Shown: in pieces, positions 1 to 7,073 of the stretch
Position numbering within the stretch: the first letter of the stretch is position 1
Layout: every line of letters begins with the position of its first letter
Source of the DNA: an uncultured Erysipelotrichaceae bacterium
GTDB taxonomy: Bacteria > Bacillota_I > Bacilli_A > Erysipelotrichales > Erysipelotrichaceae
NCBI GenBank assembly: GCA_944325295.1
Contig: CALUZL010000023.1
Location: forward strand, 1 to 18,916
Reading direction: 5' to 3'
Length of the DNA: 18,916 nucleotides
The notes under the pieces: generated by a model
What the model was told of the DNA's origin: nothing
What the model saw: the letters and a program-made list of their open reading frames with translations, nothing else
The model's database searches: none
Position numbers and translations under genes: made by a program

Positions 1-248
1 GTTTCCGAAAAGATGACTTTACCGTCAGCTTCGCTGTAGGAACCGTTTGCCAAAAGATAACCGCTGGGTCTTAGATCTTTGACCTCCTCGCTTAATAGGC
101 ACATCGCCCGTCCGGAAGCGATGAACACAAGGTCGCCTCGCGCTTTGATCTTCGCAAAACCTTCGATAGTTTTAACAGTTGGGACGTGCAGTCCGCGCGT
201 ACAATCGATGATCGTTCCATCGATATCCACAAAAACAATTTTTCTCAT
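1..248 (-). CDS. HAD-family hydrolase (Cof-like), N-terminal part only
   Basis: The reading frame is open from ATG at 248 to the window edge, giving 82 residues of a longer protein. It begins MRKIVFVDIDGTII, the HAD motif I DxDGT with both aspartates (D8 nucleophile, D10), followed about 35 residues later by FIASGR, the motif II serine seen in Cof-type sugar-phosphate or flavin phosphatases. Then comes GYLLANGSY, where Cof proteins usually have an NGA-type turn before the cap domain. Family members are soluble phosphatases of about 270 residues; the substrate cannot be told. A second in-frame ATG lies at 254, but TATAAT at 256-261 would put that codon upstream of the transcription start, so 248 is preferred. 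No ribosome site precedes either ATG. It follows the oppF terminator and appears to be its own transcription unit. Confidence 0.85.
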   Translation of the reverse strand, partial: MRKIVFVDIDGTIIDCTRGLHVPTVKTIEGFAKIKARGDLVFIASGRAMCLLSEEVKDLRPSGYLLANGSYSEADGKVIFSE

Positions 249-255
249 GGTCATT

Positions 256-261
256 ATTATA
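256..261 (-). promoter_or_regulatory. -10 element of the HAD gene, leaderless arrangement
   Basis: A perfect TATAAT on the minus strand ends 7 bases before the ATG at 248, so the expected transcription start falls on or next to the start codon. No good -35 hexamer is visible at 16-18 bases; the upstream DNA is simply AT-rich. A weaker TATAAA at 287-292 could give a longer leader, but that leader would also lack a ribosome site. Confidence 0.55.
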
Positions 262-306
262 CTAAAAGTTTCTTAAATTATCTGATTTTATAGCTTAAAT
301 CGGTTT

Positions 307-333
307 TAAAAAGCAGTATCAGACGATACTGCT
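307..333 (-). terminator. Rho-independent terminator of the opp operon
   Basis: On the minus strand a perfect 9-base-pair stem (AGCAGTATC, loop GTCT, GATACTGCT; arms 325-333 and 312-320) runs directly into a U-tract of five (complement of 308-312). It starts 7 bases after the oppF stop codon at 340-342 and closes the opp operon before the HAD gene. The stem has only moderate GC content. Confidence 0.85.
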
Positions 334-339
334 CAGATT

Positions 340-1302
340 TTATTGAACCGGATTTTGCTCCATATCTTTCAACTTGACTTCATATTCCGCCATTTCCCGA
401 TCATTTGCGAAGACGAAGTGTCCGGGACGGATCTCCCTGAGTTTCGGCTTTTCACCGGAAAGATCACGTTTCGACTCATCGTAGATGACGAGTTCTTTCG
501 ACTTTTCAACGCGCGGATCAGGGATCGGAACAGCCTGAAGCAGTGAATGCGTATATGGATGCAGCGGGAATCGGAATAAGATATCCGTTGGTGCGATCTC
601 AACGATACGTCCTTTGTGGATGACTGCGATCCTGTCGCTGAAATACCTGACGACACTGAGGTCATGGGCGATAAACATATAAGTCAGACCACGCTCTTCC
701 TTGAACTTGTTCATCAAGTTTAAGACCTGAGCTCTGATCGAGACATCGAGAGCGGAGATCGGTTCATCGGCAATGATGAATTCCGGCTCCATGACCATAG
801 CTCTGGCGATACCGACTCTTTGTCTTTGACCGCCGGAGAACTCGTGCGGATAGCGCGATTTATGCTCCGGAAGTAAGCCGACCGATTGTAAAGCACGGTC
901 AACTTTAGCTTCCCTTTCCGCTTCATCTTTGTAGAGGTTGAAGTTGTAAAGACCCTCAGATACACAATAATCGATCGTCGCCCTCTCGTTTAAAGAAGCC
1001 GCCGGATCTTGGAAGATCATCTGGACGTTTCGAACGAGATCTTTTTGATCTTCTTTAGAGATCGGACCGTTGATCTTTTTGCCTTTATAGAGGATCTCGC
1101 CATCAGATGTCGGATTGAGACGGATGATCGAGCGGGCGATCGTCGTCTTGCCGCTGCCGGACTCACCGACGAGCGCAAAAGTCTCACCCTTATAGATCTC
1201 AAAGTTGGCATCCTTTACTGCACGGAAGCGTTTTTTATTGTTATAGAAGGAAACTTCTAAGTGTTTTACCGACAACAATACTTCCCTATTATCGTTCGCC
1301 AT
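340..1302 (-). CDS. oppF: Oligopeptide ABC transporter, ATP-binding subunit OppF (AmiF type)
   Basis: One of two cytoplasmic ATPases that power peptide import through OppB/OppC. The 320 residues contain Walker A GESGSGKT (46-53), a Q-loop in FQDP (97-100), the ABC signature FSGGQ (155-159), Walker B FIIADE (175-180) and the H-loop His213. After these comes the oligopeptide/dipeptide C-terminal extension beginning HPYTHSLLQAVP (248 on), which is specific to peptide importers. The ATG at 1302 has GGAGG 5 bases upstream, lying inside the end of oppD, so the two genes overlap by 14 bases and are probably translationally coupled. It is the last gene of the operon, before a terminator. OppF rather than OppD is inferred from gene order and the FSGGQRQRVGIARA signature. 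All ATPase motifs are intact. Confidence 0.95.
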   Translation of the reverse strand: MANDNREVLLSVKHLEVSFYNNKKRFRAVKDANFEIYKGETFALVGESGSGKTTIARSIIRLNPTSDGEILYKGKKINGPISKEDQKDLVRNVQMIFQDPAASLNERATIDYCVSEGLYNFNLYKDEAEREAKVDRALQSVGLLPEHKSRYPHEFSGGQRQRVGIARAMVMEPEFIIADEPISALDVSIRAQVLNLMNKFKEERGLTYMFIAHDLSVVRYFSDRIAVIHKGRIVEIAPTDILFRFPLHPYTHSLLQAVPIPDPRVEKSKELVIYDESKRDLSGEKPKLREIRPGHFVFANDREMAEYEVKLKDMEQNPVQ

Positions 1303-2365
1303 AAATTCCTCCTTTTGCCGTGATAGCTACCATCTTTTCGTGTAAGTTTTGAATCGTCTCCGGAGGATCGACCTTTGGCGCCCGCGGATCTAACAGCCAT
1401 GTCTTGGCGAAGTGAGTATCTGACACCTTAAAGAAAGGCGGTTCCTCTTCAAAATCGATCTTCATCGCATAGTCGCTGCGCGGTGCGAAAGCATCGCCTT
1501 TGATCTCTTCAAAAAGTGATGGCGGCGTCCCTCTGATAGCGAACAATTCATGACCTTTTTCACCAAGCTGTGGCAAAGATGAAAGAAGGCCCCAGGTGTA
1601 TGGATGTTTCGGATTGTAGAAGATCTCTTCGACGTTACCATACTCGATTATCTGACCGCCGTACATTACGGCAACGATATCGGCGACATTGGCAACGACA
1701 CCCAAGTCATGAGTGATATAGATCGTCGTAAAACCATACTCTTTAGAAAGATCTTTGATGAGGTGGATGATCTGTGCTTGGATCGTAACATCAAGGGCTG
1801 TCGTCGGTTCATCACAGATCAAGATCTTTGGATGACAAGCCAGGGCGATCGCGATGACGATCCTTTGACGCATACCGCCGGAATACTGGAACGGATATTC
1901 GTCATAACGGCGTTCCGCATCATAGATACCGACCCTTTCCATCAAGGAAATAGCTTCTTTTTTAGCTTCTTCTTTTGACTTGCCCTGATGTTTGATGATT
2001 ACTTCCGCGATCTGATAGCCGATTGTGCGAACCGGATTGAGTGAAGTCATCGGATCTTGGAAGACGGTTGCGATCTTTTTACCGCGGATCGTCAACCATT
2101 CTTTTTCGGTCTTGAATTTAGCTAGGTCCTGTCCTTCAAACAAGATCTCACCGCTGTCGATGCGACCGTTGATATCGAGCATGCCGGTAAAAGTCTTGGT
2201 AAAGACGGATTTACCGCTGCCGGACTCGCCGACGATCGCTACGACTTTCCCTTCAGGGAAATCAAATGAGACGCGTCTGATAGCCGTCAGTGTCCTTTCA
2301 CGTACTTTGAATTTAACGACGACATCCTTTGCCGACAAAATAATGTTGTTCTTATTATCTTCCAT
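1289..2365 (-). CDS. oppD: Oligopeptide ABC transporter, ATP-binding subunit OppD (AmiE type)
   Basis: Partner ATPase of OppF on the cytoplasmic face of the peptide permease. The 358 residues carry Walker A GESGSGKS (46-53), Q-loop Q103, signature YSGGM (161-165), Walker B ILICDE (181-186), D-loop ALD, H-loop His219 (ITHD) and the peptide-transporter extension at HPYTWGLLSSLPQL. The length fits streptococcal AmiE as I recall it (about 355). The ATG at 2365 is preceded by AGGAGG with a 5-base spacer. The oppC stop codon at 2375 lies right beside this ribosome site, so oppC and oppD are tightly linked but do not overlap. No motif is missing. Confidence 0.95.
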   Translation of the reverse strand: MEDNKNNIILSAKDVVVKFKVRERTLTAIRRVSFDFPEGKVVAIVGESGSGKSVFTKTFTGMLDINGRIDSGEILFEGQDLAKFKTEKEWLTIRGKKIATVFQDPMTSLNPVRTIGYQIAEVIIKHQGKSKEEAKKEAISLMERVGIYDAERRYDEYPFQYSGGMRQRIVIAIALACHPKILICDEPTTALDVTIQAQIIHLIKDLSKEYGFTTIYITHDLGVVANVADIVAVMYGGQIIEYGNVEEIFYNPKHPYTWGLLSSLPQLGEKGHELFAIRGTPPSLFEEIKGDAFAPRSDYAMKIDFEEEPPFFKVSDTHFAKTWLLDPRAPKVDPPETIQNLHEKMVAITAKGGIYGER

Positions 2366-2374
2366 GTCGTCCTC

Positions 2375-3307
2375 CTAAACCATATGTGTACGCGGATCAG
2401 AGGCATCAGCAAGCGTCTGACCGACGATGTAAAGCGATACTGAGATCAGGGCACTGAAAGCGACCGGGATCCAGAAAAGATATGAGGCAGAAGTCATAAA
2501 CGGAGAATACGTTTGGATGAGATAACCCAAAGATGAAGACTCCGTTGTAAGACCGATACCGATAAACGATAAGAATACCTCATAAGAGATGAAGTTTGGC
2601 ACATCACGAGCGATCGAAGTAACGATGACGCTTATGAGATACGGCAAGATGTTATGTGTCAAGACGCGATGAAGCGGTGTTCCCAAACACTGGGAAGCCA
2701 AGTTGTACTCGCGGTCACGAATGATCATGACCTGGACACGAATAAAGTATGCCGTACCCAACCAAGACGTGCATGACAGGGCAAAGATGAGCTGTGGAAT
2801 ACCACGACCTAAAACATACATCATGACCATTACCAGCAACATGAAAGGAATGTTGATGATGACGTTGTAGATCTCAAGCATGACCGTATCGATCTTTTTG
2901 GAATAACCCCAGATCATTCCGACGATAACCCCCAAAATATTGGTGATCGCAGTAGCTGAAAGCGCAACGATCAGTGAGTTTCGCGTACCGAACCAAACTG
3001 CATCGAAAAGAGAGTTACCGACATTGTCAGTACCAAACCAATAGGTCGCATTCGGTCTTATAAACCACATGTCACGCTGGTTGATATAAGGCATATTCAT
3101 CGGATCATAACCGGAAAAAAGCGGTTGAATGAAAGATGTCAATATAACGATCGTCGCGATCACAAGCATGACGATGGCGACCTTTGATGAGAAGAATCTT
3201 CTGAAGACGCTTTGCCAATAAGAATACTTAGGTGCACTGATGTGCTCCGAAGCAGTCTCATCTACCTTGACGAAGGTAAATCTATCATCCATAGTTGTCA
3301 TAATCAT
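2375..3307 (-). CDS. oppC: Oligopeptide ABC transporter, permease OppC (AmiD type)
   Basis: Membrane subunit of the peptide importer. A hydrophilic N-terminus of about 40 residues precedes a first membrane segment (VAIVMLVIATIVILTSFI). An extracytoplasmic loop with the OppC-typical WFGTDNVGNSLFDAVWFGTRNSL follows, then a BPD_transp_1 permease core with about five more segments. The ATPase-contacting coupling region is at LASQCLGTPLHRVLTHNILPYL. The annotated start at 3307 overlaps the oppB stop as ATGA, but its GGGAGG is only 3 bases away. The third codon ATG at 3301 has a 9-base spacer and is the likelier initiation site, which would shorten the protein by two residues to 308. Gene order and the AmiD-like length support the OppC assignment. 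Confidence 0.93.
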   Translation of the reverse strand: MIMTTMDDRFTFVKVDETASEHISAPKYSYWQSVFRRFFSSKVAIVMLVIATIVILTSFIQPLFSGYDPMNMPYINQRDMWFIRPNATYWFGTDNVGNSLFDAVWFGTRNSLIVALSATAITNILGVIVGMIWGYSKKIDTVMLEIYNVIINIPFMLLVMVMMYVLGRGIPQLIFALSCTSWLGTAYFIRVQVMIIRDREYNLASQCLGTPLHRVLTHNILPYLISVIVTSIARDVPNFISYEVFLSFIGIGLTTESSSLGYLIQTYSPFMTSASYLFWIPVAFSALISVSLYIVGQTLADASDPRTHMV

Positions 3308-4779
3308 TTACCTCCCTTCTTAGCCGTCAATTGAATCCGCGGATCGACGACTGTCATAAGCAAGTCACCGACAAGCAAAGATATGACTGCCAGTGCCGTA
3401 AAGATAAAGGTCAAAGTGATGACCATGCGGTTGTTTAAAGCCTTGATAGAATCCGGCAGCATCTTACCCATACCCGGTATAGCGAATACCGATTCAGTGA
3501 TGACCGATCCACTGATACAGAGAATTACTGACTGAGGAATACCGTTGACGATCGGAATGATCGCATTTTTTAATATATGTTTATTGAAGATTTCTTTTTC
3601 AGATAAGCCTTTAGCTCTAGCAAACTTGACATAGTCAGAATTCGATTGGTCGATCATGTACCGGCGCATCCAGATGATAAGACTCGAGGTCGATAGTAAC
3701 GCCAGGATGATAAGCGGTAAGATGTAAGATTTGACATCGCCAAAACCCAGTTCCGGAAATTTCTCCGGCATTTGGAAAAGACGTCCGATCCACTTGGCAA
3801 AGTAGATAAAGGCCAATGAAGGAACGGCGATCATGAAGTTAACGTATACGATACCGAGTTTATCTTGCCATCTGTCCTTGTGACGAGCCATGGTGACACC
3901 GGCGGGTAAAGCGATCACATAAGCGATGATGAGCGCAATGATCCCGAACAGATACGATGTGCCGACCATCGATGGCGATTCCATGTAGTTTTTACAATTG
4001 GCATAGTTATCGGTAAACTTTTGGGTATCTAAGTGGTCAAGCGTCGATGTCTGTTTGTACTCACAGGTGTACTGATTCAATGCTGAGCGTTGCGTAACGC
4101 CACTTGGGAACGTCTGTTCGATCTGAACGACTTGCCCCTGACCGTCATTGATGACATCCATCGTCTCTAAACCGTTGAAAGTCGGATAGGAAAGACCGAA
4201 ATCAAGACTTATGACATTTTGATGGATGAACGGGAAATTGGAATCGATGTAAAGCTGATATTTATGTTTACACCCGCTGCAGGCAACTGCAGGCATCCCG
4301 TTTGATCCGGTAGTAATATAGTAACTTCTCTGCAGTTCTTCATTTTCCGCATCTTGTACAGCCCAAGGATTATCTACCTCGATGAGATTGGAAAAGAAGT
4401 TCCAGATCAGTTCATAAGCTGGATAATCTCTAGTTACAAAACCGGTCACACCATTTTCATAAGGAACATATGTATAACCCCGCGTTTCATAATCGGCGAC
4501 CAGATCCTTGAAATCAGCACCGCCATTGACACAGGAATTGTAATTTTCACTTACAGCACAGATCCCCGATGGCTGCACGAAATCCAAGTAGCCCAGGTCC
4601 TTCCAGATGTTGTACTTGTAGTTGACTAAAGCATCACCCTTATACTTACCTAAACTGGTATCGGTTTGGAAGATCTTTTCCCGTGGGATCATCGTATAGA
4701 CCATCACGATCGTTATACTTAAAACGAAGCATACAGAAATTATTGATCGAATAAGACGACCTAAGACATATCTTTTCAT
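3304..4779 (-). CDS. oppB: Oligopeptide ABC transporter, permease OppB (AmiC type, large external domain)
   Basis: First permease subunit, 491 residues, far longer than the usual 305-350 for OppB. One membrane segment (about 10-30) is followed by an external region of about 240 residues, then the normal permease core from about residue 270. The core includes the coupling region FARAKGLSEKEIFNKHILKNA and ends in VVDPRIQLT. From memory, Streptococcus pneumoniae AmiC (about 498 residues) has the same architecture with matching stretches (IWKDLGYLDF region, KHKYQLYIDSNFPFIHQN, ESPSM). The expansion is therefore a known subfamily feature, not an insertion event here. Unlike AmiC as I remember it, the external domain holds six cysteines in three local pairs: C74/C83, C167/C170 and C239/C262. 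The ATG at 4779 has GGAGG with a 7-base spacer. Confidence 0.94.
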   Translation of the reverse strand: MKRYVLGRLIRSIISVCFVLSITIVMVYTMIPREKIFQTDTSLGKYKGDALVNYKYNIWKDLGYLDFVQPSGICAVSENYNSCVNGGADFKDLVADYETRGYTYVPYENGVTGFVTRDYPAYELIWNFFSNLIEVDNPWAVQDAENEELQRSYYITTGSNGMPAVACSGCKHKYQLYIDSNFPFIHQNVISLDFGLSYPTFNGLETMDVINDGQGQVVQIEQTFPSGVTQRSALNQYTCEYKQTSTLDHLDTQKFTDNYANCKNYMESPSMVGTSYLFGIIALIIAYVIALPAGVTMARHKDRWQDKLGIVYVNFMIAVPSLAFIYFAKWIGRLFQMPEKFPELGFGDVKSYILPLIILALLSTSSLIIWMRRYMIDQSNSDYVKFARAKGLSEKEIFNKHILKNAIIPIVNGIPQSVILCISGSVITESVFAIPGMGKMLPDSIKALNNRMVITLTFIFTALAVISLLVGDLLMTVVDPRIQLTAKKGGK

Positions 4780-4802
4780 TTCTATACCTCCTTTTCACTC
4801 AA

Positions 4803-4837
4803 ATAAGGAGCCAAAGGTAAACTCAATGGCTCCTTAT
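4803..4837 (-). promoter_or_regulatory. Intercistronic hairpin between oppA and oppB
   Basis: On the minus strand a perfect 10-base-pair stem (ATAAGGAGCC at 4837-4828, GGCTCCTTAT at 4812-4803) with a 15-base loop lies 28 bases after the oppA stop. No U-run follows (next bases TTGAGTG), so it is not a strong terminator. A hairpin here fits 3' protection of oppA mRNA or partial attenuation, giving more binding protein than permease, as in many binding-protein operons. Its 3' arm contains CTCCTT, which could instead pair with the oppB ribosome site AAGGAG (4793-4788). Confidence 0.7.
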
Positions 4838-4864
4838 ATTCTTTAACTATTTCTTTAAACTAAC

Positions 4865-6865
4865 TTATCTGTTAGCTTGGAAATCAGCGTAAGCTTCGTC
4901 GTATTGAGCTCTTGTGACCATTTCTTCCTGAACTTGCATGTAAACATACTTGTAGTCACCAAGACCTACAGGTGAATACTGTTTAGTGAATGGAACGATC
5001 TTCGTTACGACATAACCACGAGTATCCATCTGTGATGGGATGTACAGAGCTTTTGATACAGCGAAAGCATCGACCATAGCGAATGCTTCATAACGAGCAT
5101 CGAGATCATCAGTGATAGCGTTAGCTGCCTGATAGAGTGTCTCGAATTCAGCCCAACCGGCTTCATCCTTGATAGCTCTTGTCTCTGCTGTGTCATCAGC
5201 ATCGAGTGGTAAACCAACAGTTCTCATGTATGAACCACCACTTGTTGAGTAGATATCGACGTATGTCTTTGGATCAGCATAGTCTGGTGACCAACCGGAG
5301 AAGGTGTTGATATCGTAATCCTGAGTTGCCCAGTTTTCGTTGTAGTACTGGTTGTTGTAGTAAGTATCGATATCTTCCGGAATCAGGTTGATGACGATCT
5401 GACCGTCTGTATTTTCTTCGATACTCTGTTTCATCGATTGAGCACGTTGAACATAGACTTGGTCAGCACCACTGATATAAGCACAGTCAAGTGATACCGG
5501 GAAGCTTATTCCTTCAGCCTTAGCAGCTTCGATGTACTCTAAAGCAGCTTCTTTGCTTAAGAACGGATCTTGAGCATCAGCTAAGGAAATATCAGTACCT
5601 GTCAACTCTTGGTAAGCTTCTGTAACTAAGTCACCGTAAGTACGACCATCAGATGTCGCAACGATCTCCGGTGAACCGTTGAAGTTACGCAGCATTTCAA
5701 CTGCCATGTTATGTGGAACCTGAACTTCAAGATAAGCTACACGGTCATAAGCAGCCATGACAGCCTTACGGAAGTTCTCGTTTAAGATAGCGGCTCTGGT
5801 GTTGGCCATATCTTCTTCACTTGTATGGCCGGTATTTTCATAGACTAAACGGTTGTAGTTGAAGTTGATATTGAAGATCGATTGGTTAGGTAATGTCTCA
5901 TAGTAGTAATCAGCGTACTTTTCAACATAAGAATCGAAATCTTCCCAAACCGGTCTCAATGATGTCTGATCGATAGTACCGTTTTCAAATGATGTGATAT
6001 CTGAGTAAACGTCCTGATCTTCACCACCATATAACCAAGTTACTTCGTCGATGTATACTTGATCAGCCATGTAGTATGACTGGTTCTTTGTGAATTTGAT
6101 CTGTGATTTAGCATCGTTTGCTGAAAGTAAGAAAGCGCCGTTGTAAAGGATTGAATCCGGTGATGTCGTACCGAAATCACAAGCTTCAACATCCGGAGAA
6201 CCTAACTTACAACCTTCACCCTGTGATTCAAGGAAGGTTCTGTTTACCGGGTAAACAGCAGCATATGTCGTCATTGATTCAAAGTAAGGCATTGGTTGGT
6301 TGAATGTGTATTCAACTGTGTAGTCATCAACAGCTTTGACACCGACTTCACTAAAGTCGCACTGACCCAGAATGTAGCTATTGAAGTTTACAAGACCCTG
6401 ATTTGGATCTTCCGGGTTACTACCTTGTAATAAGTAGATAGTACCACCTTTGAAATCAGCAGCGTGTTGTAAACCGGCAACGAAGTCATCAGCTGTGACT
6501 TCAGCGTATTCTTCACCGGTATTGGTTACCCATTTTACGCCCTGACGTAATTTGAATGTCCAAACGGTCTGGTCTTCATTACTTGACCATTCTTCGGCAA
6601 GGTTACCGACGATGTGACCATAGCGGTCATAGCCTAAAAGACCATCGACTAAGTTTGCGACGACTTCAAAGTCAGTAGCTTTGTTTGTCTCAAGATAGTC
6701 TAACTGGTCAGCATCTGAAGTATAAACTAATGTCAATGTGTTCTTCAGACCGGCTTCACTTGAGCCTGTCTCCGTACCTCCAGTAGTAGTTGTTGTCGAA
6801 TTAGAACAACCTACTAAAGTAAGTGCTAACAAGGCAGCAAGTGCTAGAGTTAAAATCTTCTTCAT
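4865..6865 (-). CDS. oppA: Oligopeptide-binding lipoprotein OppA (AmiA/AliA/AliB type)
   Basis: Extracytoplasmic substrate-binding protein that captures peptides for OppBCDF. It is 666 residues from the ATG at 6865, chosen because AGGAGG lies 6 bases upstream and the protein then starts with a textbook lipoprotein signal: MKK, hydrophobic stretch, lipobox LVGC with Cys20 to be lipidated. A Ser/Thr/Gly linker (21-36) precedes the SBP_bac_5 domain. An in-frame ATG at 6955 exists but would add 30 non-signal residues. The length (about 660) and the C-terminal pattern (KIVPFTKQYSP, then YKYVYMQVQ, then an MVTRAQYDEA-like end) recall streptococcal AmiA/AliA/AliB. The mature protein has cysteines at 169, 219, 229 and 461; C219 and C229 sit in a short loop and could form a disulfide. 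Peptide length preference cannot be read from the sequence. Confidence 0.95.
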   Translation of the reverse strand: MKKILTLALAALLALTLVGCSNSTTTTTGGTETGSSEAGLKNTLTLVYTSDADQLDYLETNKATDFEVVANLVDGLLGYDRYGHIVGNLAEEWSSNEDQTVWTFKLRQGVKWVTNTGEEYAEVTADDFVAGLQHAADFKGGTIYLLQGSNPEDPNQGLVNFNSYILGQCDFSEVGVKAVDDYTVEYTFNQPMPYFESMTTYAAVYPVNRTFLESQGEGCKLGSPDVEACDFGTTSPDSILYNGAFLLSANDAKSQIKFTKNQSYYMADQVYIDEVTWLYGGEDQDVYSDITSFENGTIDQTSLRPVWEDFDSYVEKYADYYYETLPNQSIFNINFNYNRLVYENTGHTSEEDMANTRAAILNENFRKAVMAAYDRVAYLEVQVPHNMAVEMLRNFNGSPEIVATSDGRTYGDLVTEAYQELTGTDISLADAQDPFLSKEAALEYIEAAKAEGISFPVSLDCAYISGADQVYVQRAQSMKQSIEENTDGQIVINLIPEDIDTYYNNQYYNENWATQDYDINTFSGWSPDYADPKTYVDIYSTSGGSYMRTVGLPLDADDTAETRAIKDEAGWAEFETLYQAANAITDDLDARYEAFAMVDAFAVSKALYIPSQMDTRGYVVTKIVPFTKQYSPVGLGDYKYVYMQVQEEMVTRAQYDEAYADFQANR

Positions 6866-6881
6866 TCTTTTCCTCCTTGTT

Positions 6882-6899
6882 ATGCAAAAATAATTGCAT
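6882..6899 (-). repeat. Inverted repeat at the 5' end of the opp mRNA
   Basis: Perfect 6-base arms ATGCAA and TTGCAT around a 6-base AT-rich centre. The repeat starts where transcription from the predicted promoter should begin (about 6899) and ends a few bases before the oppA ribosome site. It could be a 5' stabilising hairpin in the mRNA or a DNA operator at +1; the sequence does not decide between them. Confidence 0.5.
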
Positions 6900-6905
6900 G
6901 AATAG

Positions 6906-6934
6906 ATTTTATGCCTTTTGTTGCTTTTGTTCAA
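6906..6934 (-). promoter_or_regulatory. opp operon promoter
   Basis: TTGAAC (6934-6929) and TAAAAT (6911-6906) are separated by exactly 17 bases on the minus strand, each one mismatch from the sigma-A consensus TTGACA/TATAAT. The predicted start near 6899 gives a leader of about 34 bases ending in a strong AGGAGG. It is the best promoter between the pfp terminator and oppA. Confidence 0.75.
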
Positions 6935-6975
6935 TAAAATACACATATTTTTCACACAATCTCAAAATTTTTCAC

Positions 6976-6990
6976 TATTTTCTGAAAGTT
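6976..6990 (-). promoter_or_regulatory. CodY-box-like site upstream of oppA
   Basis: AACTTTCAGAAAATA on the minus strand matches 13 of 15 positions of the CodY consensus AATTTTCWGAAAATT. It sits about 42 bases upstream of the oppA -35 element. CodY represses peptide transport operons in many Firmicutes when branched amino acids and GTP are plentiful, so the location makes sense. Whether this organism has CodY is unknown from the window, and AT-rich DNA yields chance near-matches. Confidence 0.45.
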
Positions 6991-7015
6991 TTACATTCAT
7001 TATTTTTAGCCGTTT

Positions 7016-7048
7016 AAAAAAGATCATCCGTCTTTTTTGGATGATCTT
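7016..7048 (-). terminator. Rho-independent terminator after pfp
   Basis: A perfect 10-base-pair stem AAGATCATCC/GGATGATCTT (7048-7039 and 7029-7020) with a 9-base loop is followed on the minus strand by a U-tract of six (complement of 7016-7021). It begins 25 bases after the pfp stop and separates the rex-asnS-abcF-pfp unit from the opp operon. Confidence 0.9.
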
Positions 7049-7073
7049 CACTTGTCAAGATGAGCTTTTTAGC

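Noticed and set aside
3990..4690. OppB enlarged by a foreign domain insertion
   Set aside because: The long external region matches the architecture and several stretches of streptococcal AmiC as I recall it, so it is a subfamily trait. Only the cysteine pairs are kept as a finding.
4803..4837. Terminator between oppA and oppB
   Set aside because: The stem is strong, but the bases after it (TTGAGTG) are not a U-run, and oppB has no promoter of its own that I can see.
6866..6955. N-terminal extension of OppA from the ATG at 6955
   Set aside because: It would bury the lipoprotein signal peptide 30 residues inside and has no ribosome site; it also begins upstream of the predicted promoter's -10 element.
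6900..7010. Small plus-strand ORFs upstream of oppA
   Set aside because: They lack ribosome sites, have compositions typical of AT-rich non-coding DNA, and cross the opp promoter and the pfp terminator.
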